Positions 25,011 through 34,248 of a DNA stretch of 64,000 bases are shown here, piece after piece. The translations under genes were made by a program, and so were the position numbers. The stretch lies in NCBI GenBank assembly GCA_900465665.1, contig UBJO01000013.1:21295-85294 (forward strand), written 5' to 3'. This DNA comes from Hyphomicrobiales bacterium. GTDB lineage: Bacteria; Pseudomonadota; Alphaproteobacteria; Rhizobiales; Rhizobiaceae. The notes beneath the pieces are model-generated. The model made no database searches. It was not told where the DNA came from and saw only the letters and a program-made list of their open reading frames with translations. Position 1 is the stretch's first letter, and each line of letters begins with the position of its first letter.

Positions 25011-26300
25011 TTAGCTCTTGCGCTTCATCCGGCAGAAGAAGAAGCCATCCGTGTCGGTCGATGCGGGCGTCAGCGTAATTGTCTGGCCGTCCGACGAGCG
25101 CGGATGCGGGCTATCCTTGCCGAACAGCTGATCCCAGCCCTCAAGCGCACCCGAGATCTCGAACTCCGGATTGGCGGCGGTAAACGCGCGCACCTGCTGC
25201 TCGTTCTCCTGTGGCAGCACCGAGCAGGTCACATAGATCAACTCGCCGCCGGGGCGCACATAGGCGCTCGCTTGGCTCAGTGCGTCCTGCTGCTGGGCGG
25301 TGCGCTCGTCGAGGTTCTTGGCCGTCAGGCGCCATTTGGTGTCCGGGCGTCGGCGCCATGTGCCGGTTCCCGTGCAGGGCGCGTCGACCAGCACCTTGTC
25401 GCAACGATCCTCGAGGTTCTTCAGCGCCTTCGGATTGTCGTGCACCTGAACGTTTCGGGTGCCGGCGCGCTTCAGCCGTTCGATGATCGGCGCCAGCCGC
25501 TTGCGGTCGGCGTCATAGGCGTGAACCTGGCCCTTGTTGTGCATCGCAGCCGACATGGCGAGCGTCTTGCCGCCGCCGCCGGCGCAGTAGTCGAGCACCT
25601 GCTCGCCATCCTGGGGCAGCACGAGATCGGCCACGATCTGCGATCCCTCGTCCTGAACCTCGAACCAACCTTTTTGGAACGAAAGCTCCGCTGTCACGTT
25701 GGGAAGACGAGAGGCTCCTTCGCCCGCGGCAATCCGGATGCCGTAGCGCGCGATGCTGGCCTCCTGCGCGCCTGATCTTTCGAGCGCCTTGACGGCCTTT
25801 TCGCGGGTGGCCTTCAGGATGTTCGCACGGAGATCGAGCGTCGGTCGCTCGGCGAGCGCCTGTGCTTCCCTCAGCCAGGTGTCGCCGAAGGATTTTTCGA
25901 AGGTGGGCTGTATCCACTCCGGGATATCGCCCTGAATATGGGAAGGAGCGTCCTTGAGATCACGGGAGTGAAAGGCCGAAAGCGTTGCCTCAGAGAGTGC
26001 TGCCGGCGCGAACTTGTCATCTGCAAGCTCGGCGGCAAGCGTCTCGGGCGTAAAGCCCCACTGGCGGAACATGACGGCATGGGCGATTGCCGATGCGCTG
26101 TCGTCGTCCATCAGCCAGGCGTGCGAGAGGCGCATGCGAAGCGCGTCGTAGACGATGTTGCCGATCGCGGCGCGGTCGCCGGAACCGGCGAACCGATGCG
26201 CGAGCCCCCAATCCTTGAGAGCATCGGCGACAGGCCGTCTGCGGGCATCGATGTCTTCAAGAACCGAAATCGCCCCTTCGAGCCTACCGCCCAATCGCAT
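25011..26300 (-). CDS. RsmB/NOP2/Sun family RNA (cytosine-5) methyltransferase
   Basis: A 429-residue RNA methyltransferase. The C-terminal SAM-dependent domain shows DYCAGGGGKTLAMSAAM (SAM-binding motif I), VLVDAPCTGTGTWRRRPD (motif IV with its Cys) and YVTCSVLPQENEQQV (motif VI with the catalytic Cys). The N-terminal third is the RNA-binding NusB-like region, though divergent. It probably methylates 16S rRNA (RsmB-like) or tRNA; the exact base is not deducible. GGAG lies nine bases before the ATG. Confidence 0.9.
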   Translation of the reverse strand: MRLGGRLEGAISVLEDIDARRRPVADALKDWGLAHRFAGSGDRAAIGNIVYDALRMRLSHAWLMDDDSASAIAHAVMFRQWGFTPETLAAELADDKFAPAALSEATLSAFHSRDLKDAPSHIQGDIPEWIQPTFEKSFGDTWLREAQALAERPTLDLRANILKATREKAVKALERSGAQEASIARYGIRIAAGEGASRLPNVTAELSFQKGWFEVQDEGSQIVADLVLPQDGEQVLDYCAGGGGKTLAMSAAMHNKGQVHAYDADRKRLAPIIERLKRAGTRNVQVHDNPKALKNLEDRCDKVLVDAPCTGTGTWRRRPDTKWRLTAKNLDERTAQQQDALSQASAYVRPGGELIYVTCSVLPQENEQQVRAFTAANPEFEISGALEGWDQLFGKDSPHPRSSDGQTITLTPASTDTDGFFFCRMKRKS

Positions 26301-26462
26301 TCACAACGCTCCTATTGCCTGGATCAATGCCGGACCCTTTAAGGGCCGGCGGCTTGTGAACGATCCGCAGGAAGCGCGACAGACGCAGCGGATGGTACAC
26401 AAGTCTCAACCGCGTGGTATCCGCGATTGGCGGCAAGAGCAAGCGGTGGCTTATATCAGGTG

Positions 26463-26825
26463 TTAGCCGATCACTTCGTAGCAGACCTTGGCGGTGCCGG
26501 TGCTGACCATGCCGATGTTGCTGGCGGCTGCACGGGAAAGATCGAGAACGCGGCCGCGGATGAAAGGACCACGATCGTTGATGCGGACGACGACGCTGCG
26601 GCCGTTGTTGCGGTTGGTGACCTTGACCTTGGTGCCGAAAGCGAGCGAGCGGTGCGCGGCAGTATTGATGGTCGGGTTCATGCGTTCGCCGGAAGCGGTT
26701 TTGGAGTGAAGTGCGTACCACGACGCGCCACCACAACCATTTGCAGCAAAACCTTCCATCGGAAGGATCGTAGAACAGGCTGCTATAGCTGTGACGGCGA
26801 TAATAGAACGGCAAATTTTCTTCAA
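26463..26825 (-). CDS. RlpA-like double-psi beta-barrel exported protein
   Basis: A 120-residue protein with an N-terminal signal sequence ([17 protein letters not shown]; the Cys at 17 could be a lipidation site, though the downstream TIL is not a perfect lipobox). The remainder is the RlpA double-psi beta-barrel: [40 protein letters not shown] and [21 protein letters not shown]. RlpA proteins cleave or bind naked glycan strands at septa. There is no SPOR domain. The start is a TTG with GAGGG upstream. The gene is preceded by an AT-rich 406-base spacer. Confidence 0.88.
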   Translation of the reverse strand: MKKICRSIIAVTAIAACSTILPMEGFAANGCGGASWYALHSKTASGERMNPTINTAAHRSLAFGTKVKVTNRNNGRSVVVRINDRGPFIRGRVLDLSRAAASNIGMVSTGTAKVCYEVIG

Positions 26826-27231
26826 AACGGGGTGTCCCTCAACTGTTAAACCTACGCCTTGTGGGCGGCGGGGGCTTAAACCGGTCGAAAAGTGGCAGAA
26901 AAGTGCCCCGAATGGTCACGGAGTGTTACACATTGAAATATATGTGATGAGCCGGCAAAATGATTCGAACCGTCGTCAAGCGGTTTCGAATGAAAAAAGC
27001 GCAATTGAATCAAGTAAAATTAGAACTTTTTTTGCGGGAAGCCGTTGACGACTCCCGCGATCACAAAAATCACGAAAATAATTTTGCGCAAGCGTCATAA
27101 TTCTCGCCCCATTTGGGCAATTTCCAAGGCTTCCGCCCAAATTTTGCGCCAAATTTTAACGAAATCTGCCTGGAGTAGGAATTTCCTACCATTTCATCGC
27201 ATGCGATATGGCGATATCAGGGGCGTCTAAG
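26826..27231. other. AT-rich intergenic region upstream of the rlpA-like gene
   Basis: About 406 bases with no convincing gene, clearly richer in A and T than its surroundings. It holds an imperfect hairpin at 26963-26991 (ATTCGAACCG / CGGTTTCGAAT, one bulge) and a 15-bp palindrome at 27175-27189 (GTAGGA-ATT-TCCTAC). It presumably carries the rlpA-like promoter; a small RNA is possible but not shown. Confidence 0.5.
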
Positions 27232-28104
27232 TCAGCCCCGCCAGGCCTCGTTCTGCAACAACTGCGCGAGTGATTGTGGGTAGGTGGGGAAAGCGAAGGT
27301 AAAGCCGGCGGCCTTCAGCTTGGCGTTCGAAACGCGCTTGTTCTCGCCGTAAAAGGAGCGCGCCATCGGCGTCAGTTCGGCGGTTTCGAAGGCCTGTTCC
27401 GGCGGCGGCTCGACACCCATCAGGCGGGCCGCCTCGACGATGACGTCCTGCGGCGGGCCGGGGCGGTCGTCGGTGACATTATAGATGCCGCCAAGTTTAT
27501 GCTCGGAAAGAAAGCGCGCGCTGGCGCCGATATCCTCGACGCGGATGCGGTTGAACACCTGATCCTTCTTGATCAGCCGCCGCGCCGTGCCACGCGCCAG
27601 ATTGACGAAGGCATTGCGGCCCGGTCCGTAGATACCGGACAGGCGCAGCACGGCTGCGGGAATGCCGATCCGCTCGCCGATCGCAATCCACGCCGCCTCT
27701 GCCTCCAGCCGTTCCTTCGAACGACCCGAGACCGGCACGCACGGCGTCTCCTCGCTCACCCATTCGCCCTTGTGGTCGCCGTACACACCGACCGTCGAGA
27801 GATAGCCGATCCAGGAAAGCTCAGGCATGAGCGTCTCGATGCGCTCACCGGCGAGCTTCAGCAGCGGATCGCCCGCCTCGCGTGGCGCGATCGATTGCAC
27901 CAGATGCGTGGCCGAGCGCATGGCGTCGACAAGCGTCGCGTCGAGCGTCTCGCCGTCAAACACGAAGGCCTCGATACCCTGCGCTCTCAGCGCGGCTGCC
28001 TTCTCTTCCGAGCGCGTCGTGCCGGAAATGCGGAAACCCTCGGCCATGAATGCCTTGGCGATTGCCGTGCCGGAATAGCCGCAACCGAAAATCACAAGAT
28101 GCAT
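27232..28104 (-). CDS. SDR family NAD(P)-dependent oxidoreductase/epimerase-like
   Basis: A 290-residue short-chain-dehydrogenase-type protein of the atypical YeeZ-like branch. The Rossmann start is LVIFGCGYSGTAIAKAF (GCGYSG), and the active-site part includes YLSTVGVYGDHKGEWVSEE, where the Thr/Tyr region would be expected to act. The ATG at 28104 shares one base with the queG stop (TGATG), so the genes are translationally coupled. Reaction unknown. It is the last gene of a GST-queG-SDR run. Confidence 0.85.
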   Translation of the reverse strand: MHLVIFGCGYSGTAIAKAFMAEGFRISGTTRSEEKAAALRAQGIEAFVFDGETLDATLVDAMRSATHLVQSIAPREAGDPLLKLAGERIETLMPELSWIGYLSTVGVYGDHKGEWVSEETPCVPVSGRSKERLEAEAAWIAIGERIGIPAAVLRLSGIYGPGRNAFVNLARGTARRLIKKDQVFNRIRVEDIGASARFLSEHKLGGIYNVTDDRPGPPQDVIVEAARLMGVEPPPEQAFETAELTPMARSFYGENKRVSNAKLKAAGFTFAFPTYPQSLAQLLQNEAWRG

Positions 28105-29264
28105 CACGTCGCTCCCGCCAGTCTCCATTCGTTCAGCACATCGCTGTCCGACTCATCCTGGGGCCTTTGTGCCGCAAAGCGCTTAAATTCGCCAGCCTCC
28201 ATCAGCCGCGACAGTGCCCATACCGCCATGGCGCGGACGACAGGCGAGGCATCGGCGGCAAGCGAAAGGCAGGCATCGAGAAACTGGCGGTCGCCGGAAT
28301 TGCCGGCCGCGATCAGCACATTGCGCACGAAGCGGTCGCGGCCGATGCGCTTGACCGGAGAGCCGCTGAAGAAGCTGCGGAAGGTGGGATCGTCGAGCGA
28401 AAGCAGCGCGGCGATATCCGGCTCCTGCAGATCCTCGCGCGCCTTCAGTTTCATTTCGGAAGCAGCGCTTGCGAACTTGTTCCAGGGACAGGCCGCGAGA
28501 CAGTCGTCGCAGCCATAGATGCGGTTGCCGATCAGCGGCCGGATGGCGGGATCGATCGGCCCCTTGTGCTCGATTGTCAGATAGGAAATGCAGCGCCGCG
28601 CGTCGATCTGGTAGGGCGCCGGGAAAGCGGCCGTCGGGCAGGCGTCGAGACAGGCGCCGCACGAGCCGCAATGATCGATCTCGGGCGCGTCGATCAAGAG
28701 GTCTGCCGTGGTGAACATCGAGCCGAGAAACAGCCAGGAGCCATGCGCGCGGCTGACGAGATTGGTGTGCTTGCCCTGCCAGCCGAGCCCGGCTGCCGCC
28801 GCCAGCGGTTTTTCCATGACGGGGGCCGTATCGACGAACACCTTCACGTCTTCACCGGCGCGCGCCGCAAACCGCGTGGCGATCTCTTTCAGCCGGCCCT
28901 TGATGATGTCGTGATAATCGCGGTTGCGCGCATAGACAGAGATCGCCGCCTTGTCCGGCTTCTCGAGAATGCCGCGCGGGTCTTCCTCGGGCCCGTAATT
29001 CATCGCGAAGACGACGACCGACTTCACGTCGCTCCACAGCGTGCGCGGATCGCCGCGCCGCTCGCGCGTCTCGGCCATCCACTCCATCGTCCCGTGCCTG
29101 CCGGCATCGATGAACTCACCGAGACGTTCCTTCGCCTCGGGAATGCTGTCCGGCCGCGTGATCCGACAGAGATCGAAGCCGAGCGCCTGCGCTTCCGCCT
29201 TGACGAAGGTGGTCAGCGTCTCTCTACGTTTGTCTTCCTTGGTCTGTGCGGATCGTTCGGGCAT
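28104..29264 (-). CDS. queG: Epoxyqueuosine reductase
   Basis: QueG reduces epoxyqueuosine to queuosine in tRNA with cobalamin and two 4Fe-4S clusters. Both cluster motifs are present: [12 protein letters not shown] and CDDCLAACP. Other landmarks are the [15 protein letters not shown] segment and [21 protein letters not shown]. Length of 386 residues is normal. The start at 29264 gives the canonical start; a longer frame upstream is an out-of-frame shadow of the GST gene. It follows the GST gene after 11 bases and overlaps the SDR gene by one base. Confidence 0.95.
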   Translation of the reverse strand: MPERSAQTKEDKRRETLTTFVKAEAQALGFDLCRITRPDSIPEAKERLGEFIDAGRHGTMEWMAETRERRGDPRTLWSDVKSVVVFAMNYGPEEDPRGILEKPDKAAISVYARNRDYHDIIKGRLKEIATRFAARAGEDVKVFVDTAPVMEKPLAAAAGLGWQGKHTNLVSRAHGSWLFLGSMFTTADLLIDAPEIDHCGSCGACLDACPTAAFPAPYQIDARRCISYLTIEHKGPIDPAIRPLIGNRIYGCDDCLAACPWNKFASAASEMKLKAREDLQEPDIAALLSLDDPTFRSFFSGSPVKRIGRDRFVRNVLIAAGNSGDRQFLDACLSLAADASPVVRAMAVWALSRLMEAGEFKRFAAQRPQDESDSDVLNEWRLAGAT

Positions 29265-29275
29265 GAGAGGCCCCG

Positions 29276-29968
29276 TCAGAAATCCAGGTCGGCGTAATGC
29301 GAAACAGGGGTCAGGCCGCGCACGCGCTCGGTGAGCAGCGGGCGGAAGGACGGGCGCGACTTGATGCGCTGGTACCACTCTTTGACGAGCGGCGATTCCG
29401 TCCAGTCGATCTCGCCGAGATAATCGAGAATGGAGACGGAAGACGCAGCCGCCAGATCGGCATAGCTCATCCGGTCGCCCGCCAGCCACTGGCGCGAGCC
29501 GGAGAGCCACGTCAGGTATTTCATGTGCTGGCGGATATTGGCGCGCGCCGTGCGCAGGATCTTCGAATCCGGTGCGCCGCCGCCCTGGTCGGCCGTCATC
29601 TGCAGCTTGTAGACGCGCTCGCGCGCCAGCGGCCGGGTCACGTCGGTTTCCATCTTGACCATGAACCACTCGGTCAGCCGCCGGATTTCGGCGCGCTGGA
29701 ACGGGTCTTCGGCCAGTAGTCGGCGATCGCGCTTCAGCACACCGTGCGTCTCGTCGAGATATTCGGAGATCACGGTGGACCCACAGAGCGCGCGCATGCT
29801 GTCGTCGACATAGACGGGCAGCGTGCCGGCCGGGTTGAGCGCCAGGAAATCCCGGCGCTTCTCCCAGGTCTGCTCTTCGATCAGGTCTGCCTGATAGCCA
29901 TACTCCGTCAGGATCAACCGGACGAAGCGTGATGCGGATGACATGGGGTGATGATAGAGCGTGGGCAT
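29276..29968 (-). CDS. Glutathione S-transferase family protein
   Basis: A 230-residue protein with an N-terminal thioredoxin-like domain ([18 protein letters not shown], then [12 protein letters not shown] with the glutathione-binding cis-Pro) and a helical C-terminal domain ending with [19 protein letters not shown], the usual GST signature. It probably conjugates or reduces small electrophiles. It is the first gene of a run with queG, 11 bases away; functional linkage to queuosine is not evident. The ribosome binding site before the ATG is weak. Confidence 0.9.
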   Translation of the reverse strand: MPTLYHHPMSSASRFVRLILTEYGYQADLIEEQTWEKRRDFLALNPAGTLPVYVDDSMRALCGSTVISEYLDETHGVLKRDRRLLAEDPFQRAEIRRLTEWFMVKMETDVTRPLARERVYKLQMTADQGGGAPDSKILRTARANIRQHMKYLTWLSGSRQWLAGDRMSYADLAAASSVSILDYLGEIDWTESPLVKEWYQRIKSRPSFRPLLTERVRGLTPVSHYADLDF

Positions 29969-30250
29969 CGAGACTCGGATTTTTGGATGGCTGGGGGTGC
30001 ACGTCGCATGGACGCGATGATTATAGCGCCCTAGTCATGACTCATTCGTTGAAGCTATAGAAGTTTGGCCCCTCCAACACAAGCGAGTCGGGCCGCCCGT
30101 AACCCTGACGAAGGAAATCGACCTCGCCCAAAAATCGCCGACAACCGATCAGAGGTTCTCGTCGCATCCTCGTCTGGTGAAAATTGGTGTCGTTCCCCCA
30201 GCGGCACAGCGCAATTCCCGTCTGACCGAACCCCGAAACGGAGACAATTG

Positions 30251-31048
30251 ATGGATTACATAAACGCGATAATCCTAGGCATAGTCGAAGGCATTACCGA
30301 GTTTCTACCGATTTCAAGCACCGGCCACCTCATCATTGCCGAGCAATGGCTCGGCCACCGGTCTGATCTTTTCAACATCGTCATTCAGGCGGGCGCCATC
30401 CTCGCCGTCACCATCATCTACTGGCGCCGTATCATGACGCTTCTGCTCGGCTGGCAGGATCCCGCCAACCGTTCCTATCTCTTCAAGCTTATCCTTGCCT
30501 TCCTGATCACCGCCGTCCTCGGCCTGATCGTCAAGAAGCTCGGCTTCGAGCTCCCCAGCACGGCCACCCCGATCGCCTGGGCGCTGATCATCGGCGGTAT
30601 CTGGATGATGGTTGCCGAATGGCTTGCCGCCCGCCGTCCGCCGCACAAGGAAATCACCTGGCTGGTCGCCATCCTGGTTGGTATCGCGCAGGTCGTCGCC
30701 GGCGTGTTTCCGGGCACCTCGCGTTCGGCGTCCACGATCTTCGTCGCCATGCTTGCTGGCACCGGCAACCGCGCGGCCGCCACGGAATTCGCCTTCCTGG
30801 TCGGTATCCCGACCATGTATGCGGCAAGCGCCTATGAATTGCTGAAGACGTTCAAGGATGGTGGCGCGGCCAATGAAGACTGGACCGCTCTCGGCATCGC
30901 CTTCGTCGTTTCGACGATCGTTGCCTTCGTCGCCGTCAAGTGGCTGCTCTCCTATATCCAGAGCAACAAGTTCACGGCCTTCGCAATCTACCGCATCATT
31001 CTCGGCGCCATTCTTCTCGGCATGGCATCGGTCGGTATGATCGCCTGA
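30251..31048 (+). CDS. uppP: Undecaprenyl-diphosphatase
   Basis: UppP (BacA) dephosphorylates undecaprenyl pyrophosphate to regenerate the lipid carrier for cell-wall synthesis and gives bacitracin tolerance. The 265-residue integral membrane protein has the first active-site motif GIVEGITEFLPISSTGHL (Glu13, Glu17, His26) and the second motif FPGTSRSASTI. Many transmembrane segments follow. The start at 30251 has GGAG eight bases upstream; the frame is open further back to 30065, but that part is not homologous. A terminator follows. Confidence 0.96.
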   Translation: MDYINAIILGIVEGITEFLPISSTGHLIIAEQWLGHRSDLFNIVIQAGAILAVTIIYWRRIMTLLLGWQDPANRSYLFKLILAFLITAVLGLIVKKLGFELPSTATPIAWALIIGGIWMMVAEWLAARRPPHKEITWLVAILVGIAQVVAGVFPGTSRSASTIFVAMLAGTGNRAAATEFAFLVGIPTMYAASAYELLKTFKDGGAANEDWTALGIAFVVSTIVAFVAVKWLLSYIQSNKFTAFAIYRIILGAILLGMASVGMIA

Positions 31049-31078
31049 TCGGGAAGCAAAGCTCCCCGACCAAAAAAG

Positions 31079-31111
31079 AAACCGGCGTCTTGGGGCGCCG
31101 GTTTTTCTTTT
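31079..31111 (+). terminator. Rho-independent terminator of uppP
   Basis: AAACCGGCG and CGCCGGTTT form a 9-bp stem (31079-31087 and 31096-31104) with an 8-base loop, followed by TTCTTTT. It lies about 30 bases beyond the uppP stop. Its T-run overlaps the stop codon of the convergent small ORF. Confidence 0.87.
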
Positions 31112-31259
31112 ACCTGAGAGCTGCGGTTTCGCAGGGATCGACGCCGTAGGCCGGCGAGCATTCGCCCTTCACGGCAGCGACCGAACCGGGCGCCACGAAA
31201 GAACCAGCCAGAATCACCAGCGCCGCGGAAGCAAAAAGCAGCGCAATTGACCTACCCAT
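31110..31259 (-). CDS. 49-residue small secreted protein
   Basis: A short ORF of 50 codons with a signal peptide-like N-terminus (MGRSIALLFASAALVILAG), Ala/Val cleavage region near residue 29, and a short mature part of about 20 residues containing two cysteines (AVKGECSPAYGVDPCETAAL). AAGG lies eight bases upstream of the ATG. The two Cys could form a disulphide. It is too short to match a known family by eye, but the signal peptide and binding site support coding. It converges on uppP, and its stop overlaps the uppP terminator T-run. Confidence 0.6.
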   Translation of the reverse strand: MGRSIALLFASAALVILAGSFVAPGSVAAVKGECSPAYGVDPCETAALR

Positions 31260-31480
31260 CGAAGTAACCTTTCAAGTCGTTTGAGCGCGCCTGTTTGAGG
31301 CGCTGAGTCCAAGCACAGACGCGCGGGGTGTGTAGTCAGAGGAATGGGAAATAGCAATAAATGTTCCTGCTAAATTTCCTGTTAATTCCGCTAAACTTTT
31401 CATGCGACTTTTATGCAACGCCCGGCGGTGCATAATCCTGCAAAAGCTGGTGGTTCAGCCTGTTTTTTAGCCCCTGCCTC

Positions 31481-31520
31481 GAAAAGCGCAACGCCGCCCG
31501 CGGGGTCCGCGGGCGGCGTT
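31481..31520 (-). terminator. Terminator of the NDUFA9-like gene
   Basis: A 14-bp perfect stem (AACGCCGCCCGCGG with CCGCGGGCGGCGTT, 31490-31503 and 31507-31520) closes on a 3-base loop. On the minus strand it is followed by GCGCTTTTCG, a short T-run, and lies about 25 bases past the stop of the gene at 31544. Confidence 0.7.
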
Positions 31521-31543
31521 GTCGTTAAGAAAATCGGCGTAGC

Positions 31544-32524
31544 TCAGGCAGCCTTGCCGCTGTTCGTATACTGGCCCTGCGGGCGGAACTGCACGAGGTA
31601 GCCATCGATGACGGAGCTTACCATCGTCGGCGCGATACCAAGGTCCCGCAGCGTCCGTCCCTCGGTTTCCGCTTCCTTGGAAACGACGTTGTCCTTCTTC
31701 AAGAGCTTTACCTGATCGGCGGTGATCGGCGGGGCGATCAGCGGGATCATGGAGGCAACGCTGCCGATCAGCGAGGCAACGCCGAAGGGAAGCGAGACCA
31801 GCGGGTTCGTGCGCGCAGTCGACTTCAGCACCGCTTCGAGACACTGGCGGAAGGTCAGCACTTCCGGGCCGCCGAGTTCGTAGATCTTGCCGCCGGCAAC
31901 CTTGCCCTCGACAGCCTTGGCCACAGCCTCCGCGACATCCATAACATAGACCGGCTGCAGCTTCGTCTTGCCGCCGCCGATCAGCGGCAGAAACGGCGCC
32001 GAGCGCGCCATGCCGGCGAACTTGTTGAAGAAGCCGTCTTCCGGGCCAAACACGATCGACGGACGGTAGATGATGGCATCAGGCGCGACCGAGTGGATCG
32101 CGGCTTCGGCGCGGCCCTTGGTGCGGGCGTAGGACGAATCGGAGTTAGCGTTGGCGCCGATCGCCGAGATGTGAACCAGCTTGGCGCCGACGCCGCGCGC
32201 GGCTTCTGCCACGGCGCGACCGCCGAATTCCTGGACGGCCTCAAACGAGTTGCGGCCGCTTTCAAACAGGATGCCGACGCAATTGACGACGTAGGACGCA
32301 CCCTCGACGGCGCGGTCGACCGACTGGCGGTAGCGCAGGTTGGCCTGCACGAAGGAAATCTGGCCGACATTGCCGAGCGGCTGCAGGAAGCCGGCGAGAT
32401 CGGGGCGGCGCACGGCAACCCGGATGCGATAGCCGCGCTTGGCCAGCGCGCGTACGACGTGCCTGCCAACGAAGCCGGAGCCTCCGAACACGGTGACGAG
32501 TGGCGGCAGGTTGGCAAGGGTCAT
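31544..32524 (-). CDS. Complex I NDUFA9 subunit family protein
   Basis: A 326-residue NAD(P)-binding protein of the extended/atypical SDR type, similar to the NDUFA9 subunit associated with mitochondrial complex I. The Rossmann motif VTVFGGSGFVGRHVVRALA opens the protein; VHISAIGANANSDSSYARTKGRAE supplies the Ser-Tyr-Lys region, and FGPEDGFFNKFAGMARSAPFLPLIGGG is diagnostic. In alphaproteobacteria it is a free-standing gene, and its role in complex I is unproven. GAGGA precedes the ATG. A strong terminator follows. Confidence 0.9.
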   Translation of the reverse strand: MTLANLPPLVTVFGGSGFVGRHVVRALAKRGYRIRVAVRRPDLAGFLQPLGNVGQISFVQANLRYRQSVDRAVEGASYVVNCVGILFESGRNSFEAVQEFGGRAVAEAARGVGAKLVHISAIGANANSDSSYARTKGRAEAAIHSVAPDAIIYRPSIVFGPEDGFFNKFAGMARSAPFLPLIGGGKTKLQPVYVMDVAEAVAKAVEGKVAGGKIYELGGPEVLTFRQCLEAVLKSTARTNPLVSLPFGVASLIGSVASMIPLIAPPITADQVKLLKKDNVVSKEAETEGRTLRDLGIAPTMVSSVIDGYLVQFRPQGQYTNSGKAA

Positions 32525-32633
32525 GGCAGGTTCCTCGGAAGGCTGATGTGATTGGCGGGTGATCTCGTCTTAGCCCAATCAGGGTGCGACGAAAAGACCT
32601 ATCGCACCACGCTTGCCACGACTTTGATCTGCC

Positions 32634-32921
32634 TCAAACGCCTTCGACGACAACCATTTCCGCGTCGGCCACTTCCTGGCGGATCTTGGCGGCGATCTGG
32701 TATTCAGGCGAGTTGTAGCAATCCACCGCATGCTGCATCGAGGGGAACTCGATGACGACATTGCGCGCCCGTGCCTTGCCCTCGAGCTCCGTCAGCGCCC
32801 CGCCGCGGGCGAGGAAATTGGCGCCGTATTTCTCGAAGGCCGGCTTGGCGGCGGCGACATAATCCTTGTAGCGCTCGGTATCGCGCACATCCACGCGAGC
32901 GATCCAGTATCCCTTGGCCAT
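32634..32921 (-). CDS. DUF1330 domain protein
   Basis: A 95-residue protein with the DUF1330 (dimeric alpha/beta barrel) fold: KGYWIARVDVRDTERYKDYVAAAKPAF at the start, RGGALTELEG in the middle and VVIEFPSMQHAVDCYNSPEYQ towards the end. The function of the family is unknown. The strong AGGAGG site precedes the ATG. It is 29 bases downstream of pyrF on the same strand and may be co-transcribed with it. Confidence 0.93.
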   Translation of the reverse strand: MAKGYWIARVDVRDTERYKDYVAAAKPAFEKYGANFLARGGALTELEGKARARNVVIEFPSMQHAVDCYNSPEYQIAAKIRQEVADAEMVVVEGV

Positions 32922-32950
32922 GGTGTCTCCTCCTGGTTTATGTCGTAAGA

Positions 32951-33658
32951 TCAGCGGTTGGCCGGCCAGAGCGCAAGCACCATCTCGTCGAGAATGGCCT
33001 TGGCCGCCTGCTCAGGTTCCGGCGCCTTGACGATCGGGCGGCCGACGACGAGATGCGTCGAGCCGGCGCGCAGTGCGTCATAGGGCGTCATCACCCGCTT
33101 CTGGTCGCCGCGCTCGCTGCCGCTCGGGCGAATGCCGGGGGTAACGATCGCCATGTCGGGGCCGACGACTTCGCGCACGACAGCAGATTCCTCGGCCGAG
33201 CAGACGATGCCGCCCATGCCGGCTTCGCGCGCCTGTTCGGCGCGGCGCAGCACCAGCGAGCGCGGATCGCCGCTGTAGCCGGCCTCGGTGAGGTCGGCCT
33301 CGTCCATCGAGGTCAGCACCGTGACGCCGAGCAGGCAGAGCCCCGAGCCCTTTGCGGCCTCGACGGCGGCGCGCATCGCCTTCGGATAGGCGTGCAGCGT
33401 CAGCATCGACATGCCCATCTTGGCGATGTTCTCGACGCCCGAGGCGACCGTGTTGTCGATGTCGAGCAGCTTCATGTCGAGGAAGACTTTCTTGCCGTCT
33501 TTGGCAAGATCGCGGGCGAATTCCAAGCCGCCGGCAAACACCAGCTGGTAGCCGATCTTGTAGAAGGAGACCGTATCGCCGAGCGTTGCGACCATCTTTT
33601 CGGCTTCACCGAGTGTTGGAACATCCAGTCCGACGATCAACCGTTCGCGCGCGTCCAT
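32951..33658 (-). CDS. pyrF: Orotidine 5'-phosphate decarboxylase
   Basis: PyrF makes UMP from OMP, the last step of de novo pyrimidine synthesis. The 235-residue TIM barrel shows LIVGLDVPT at the first strand and the DxKxxD catalytic motif in [23 protein letters not shown] and VVGRPI form the phosphate-binding part. The start at 33658 is one base after the phosphatase stop (TGA-G-ATG), so translational coupling is likely; the longer frame to 33790 is not homologous. Confidence 0.96.
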   Translation of the reverse strand: MDARERLIVGLDVPTLGEAEKMVATLGDTVSFYKIGYQLVFAGGLEFARDLAKDGKKVFLDMKLLDIDNTVASGVENIAKMGMSMLTLHAYPKAMRAAVEAAKGSGLCLLGVTVLTSMDEADLTEAGYSGDPRSLVLRRAEQAREAGMGGIVCSAEESAVVREVVGPDMAIVTPGIRPSGSERGDQKRVMTPYDALRAGSTHLVVGRPIVKAPEPEQAAKAILDEMVLALWPANR

Positions 33659-33659
33659 C

Positions 33660-34247
33660 TCACATCCATCCCTGCCAGTCTTCGATAGGCGTCCAGTCGC
33701 ATGATAGGCGCCGATCCGCAAGACGGAAACAATAGTGATTGCCGCCGCCGCCGGGCTGGTCGCGATCCCGCCCGATCGGCCGACCCTCAAGGTGACATTT
33801 CAAAAGCGTCCCCACGCCGCCATGGCCGACGAATGCGATCGGCAGGCTGGTATCATGCGTGGCGAGAATGCGCTCGACGTTAGCGACGATCCGGCGTTGC
33901 GCATCGATCGCCCGCTCCCATCCGTGGAAGCTCTTCTCCGGATTGGCGAAGAACCAGTCCGCCGCCTTCTCGAATTCTGATGGAGGCAGGAAGCCGGTCG
34001 CCGACCGGTCGTTCTCGTGCATGTCCTCGACGATCTCGACCGAAACGCCGGAGGGCGCGGCCAGGATCGCGGCGGTTTCGATCGCCTTGGTCTCGTCGCT
34101 GCTGATGATGCGCTTGAGCTGCGACGCCCAGGGCTTGTCCGCCGCCAGCCGCGCGCGTGCGGCGCCGACATCCGACAAGCCCCATTTGGGAACCGGGACG
34201 GCGGCGTCGATCTTCACTTGCGGGTGGGTGATATAGAGACCGAACAC
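33660..34247 (-). CDS. Histidine phosphatase family protein, divergent catalytic motif
   Basis: A 195-residue protein with the phosphoglycerate-mutase-like fold. The usual LxRHGE start is replaced by YITHPQV, keeping His8 but losing the Arg, and the second Arg of the RxxxSxxxRAxxTA motif is Lys in [14 protein letters not shown]. The later His is present in FVGHGGVG. It may therefore be catalytically weak or act on a special substrate. The start is a GTG one base after the pmtA stop (TGA-C-GTG), and pyrF follows one base after its own stop, making a tightly coupled pmtA-phosphatase-pyrF unit. Confidence 0.8.
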   Translation of the reverse strand: MFGLYITHPQVKIDAAVPVPKWGLSDVGAARARLAADKPWASQLKRIISSDETKAIETAAILAAPSGVSVEIVEDMHENDRSATGFLPPSEFEKAADWFFANPEKSFHGWERAIDAQRRIVANVERILATHDTSLPIAFVGHGGVGTLLKCHLEGRPIGRDRDQPGGGGNHYCFRLADRRLSCDWTPIEDWQGWM

Positions 34248-34248
34248 G

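Noticed and set aside
28104..30002. A 632-codon single gene covering queG and the region opposite or overlapping the GST gene
   Set aside because: Only the last 386 codons are QueG; the upstream portion is the GST gene read in another frame, and GST itself has good motifs.
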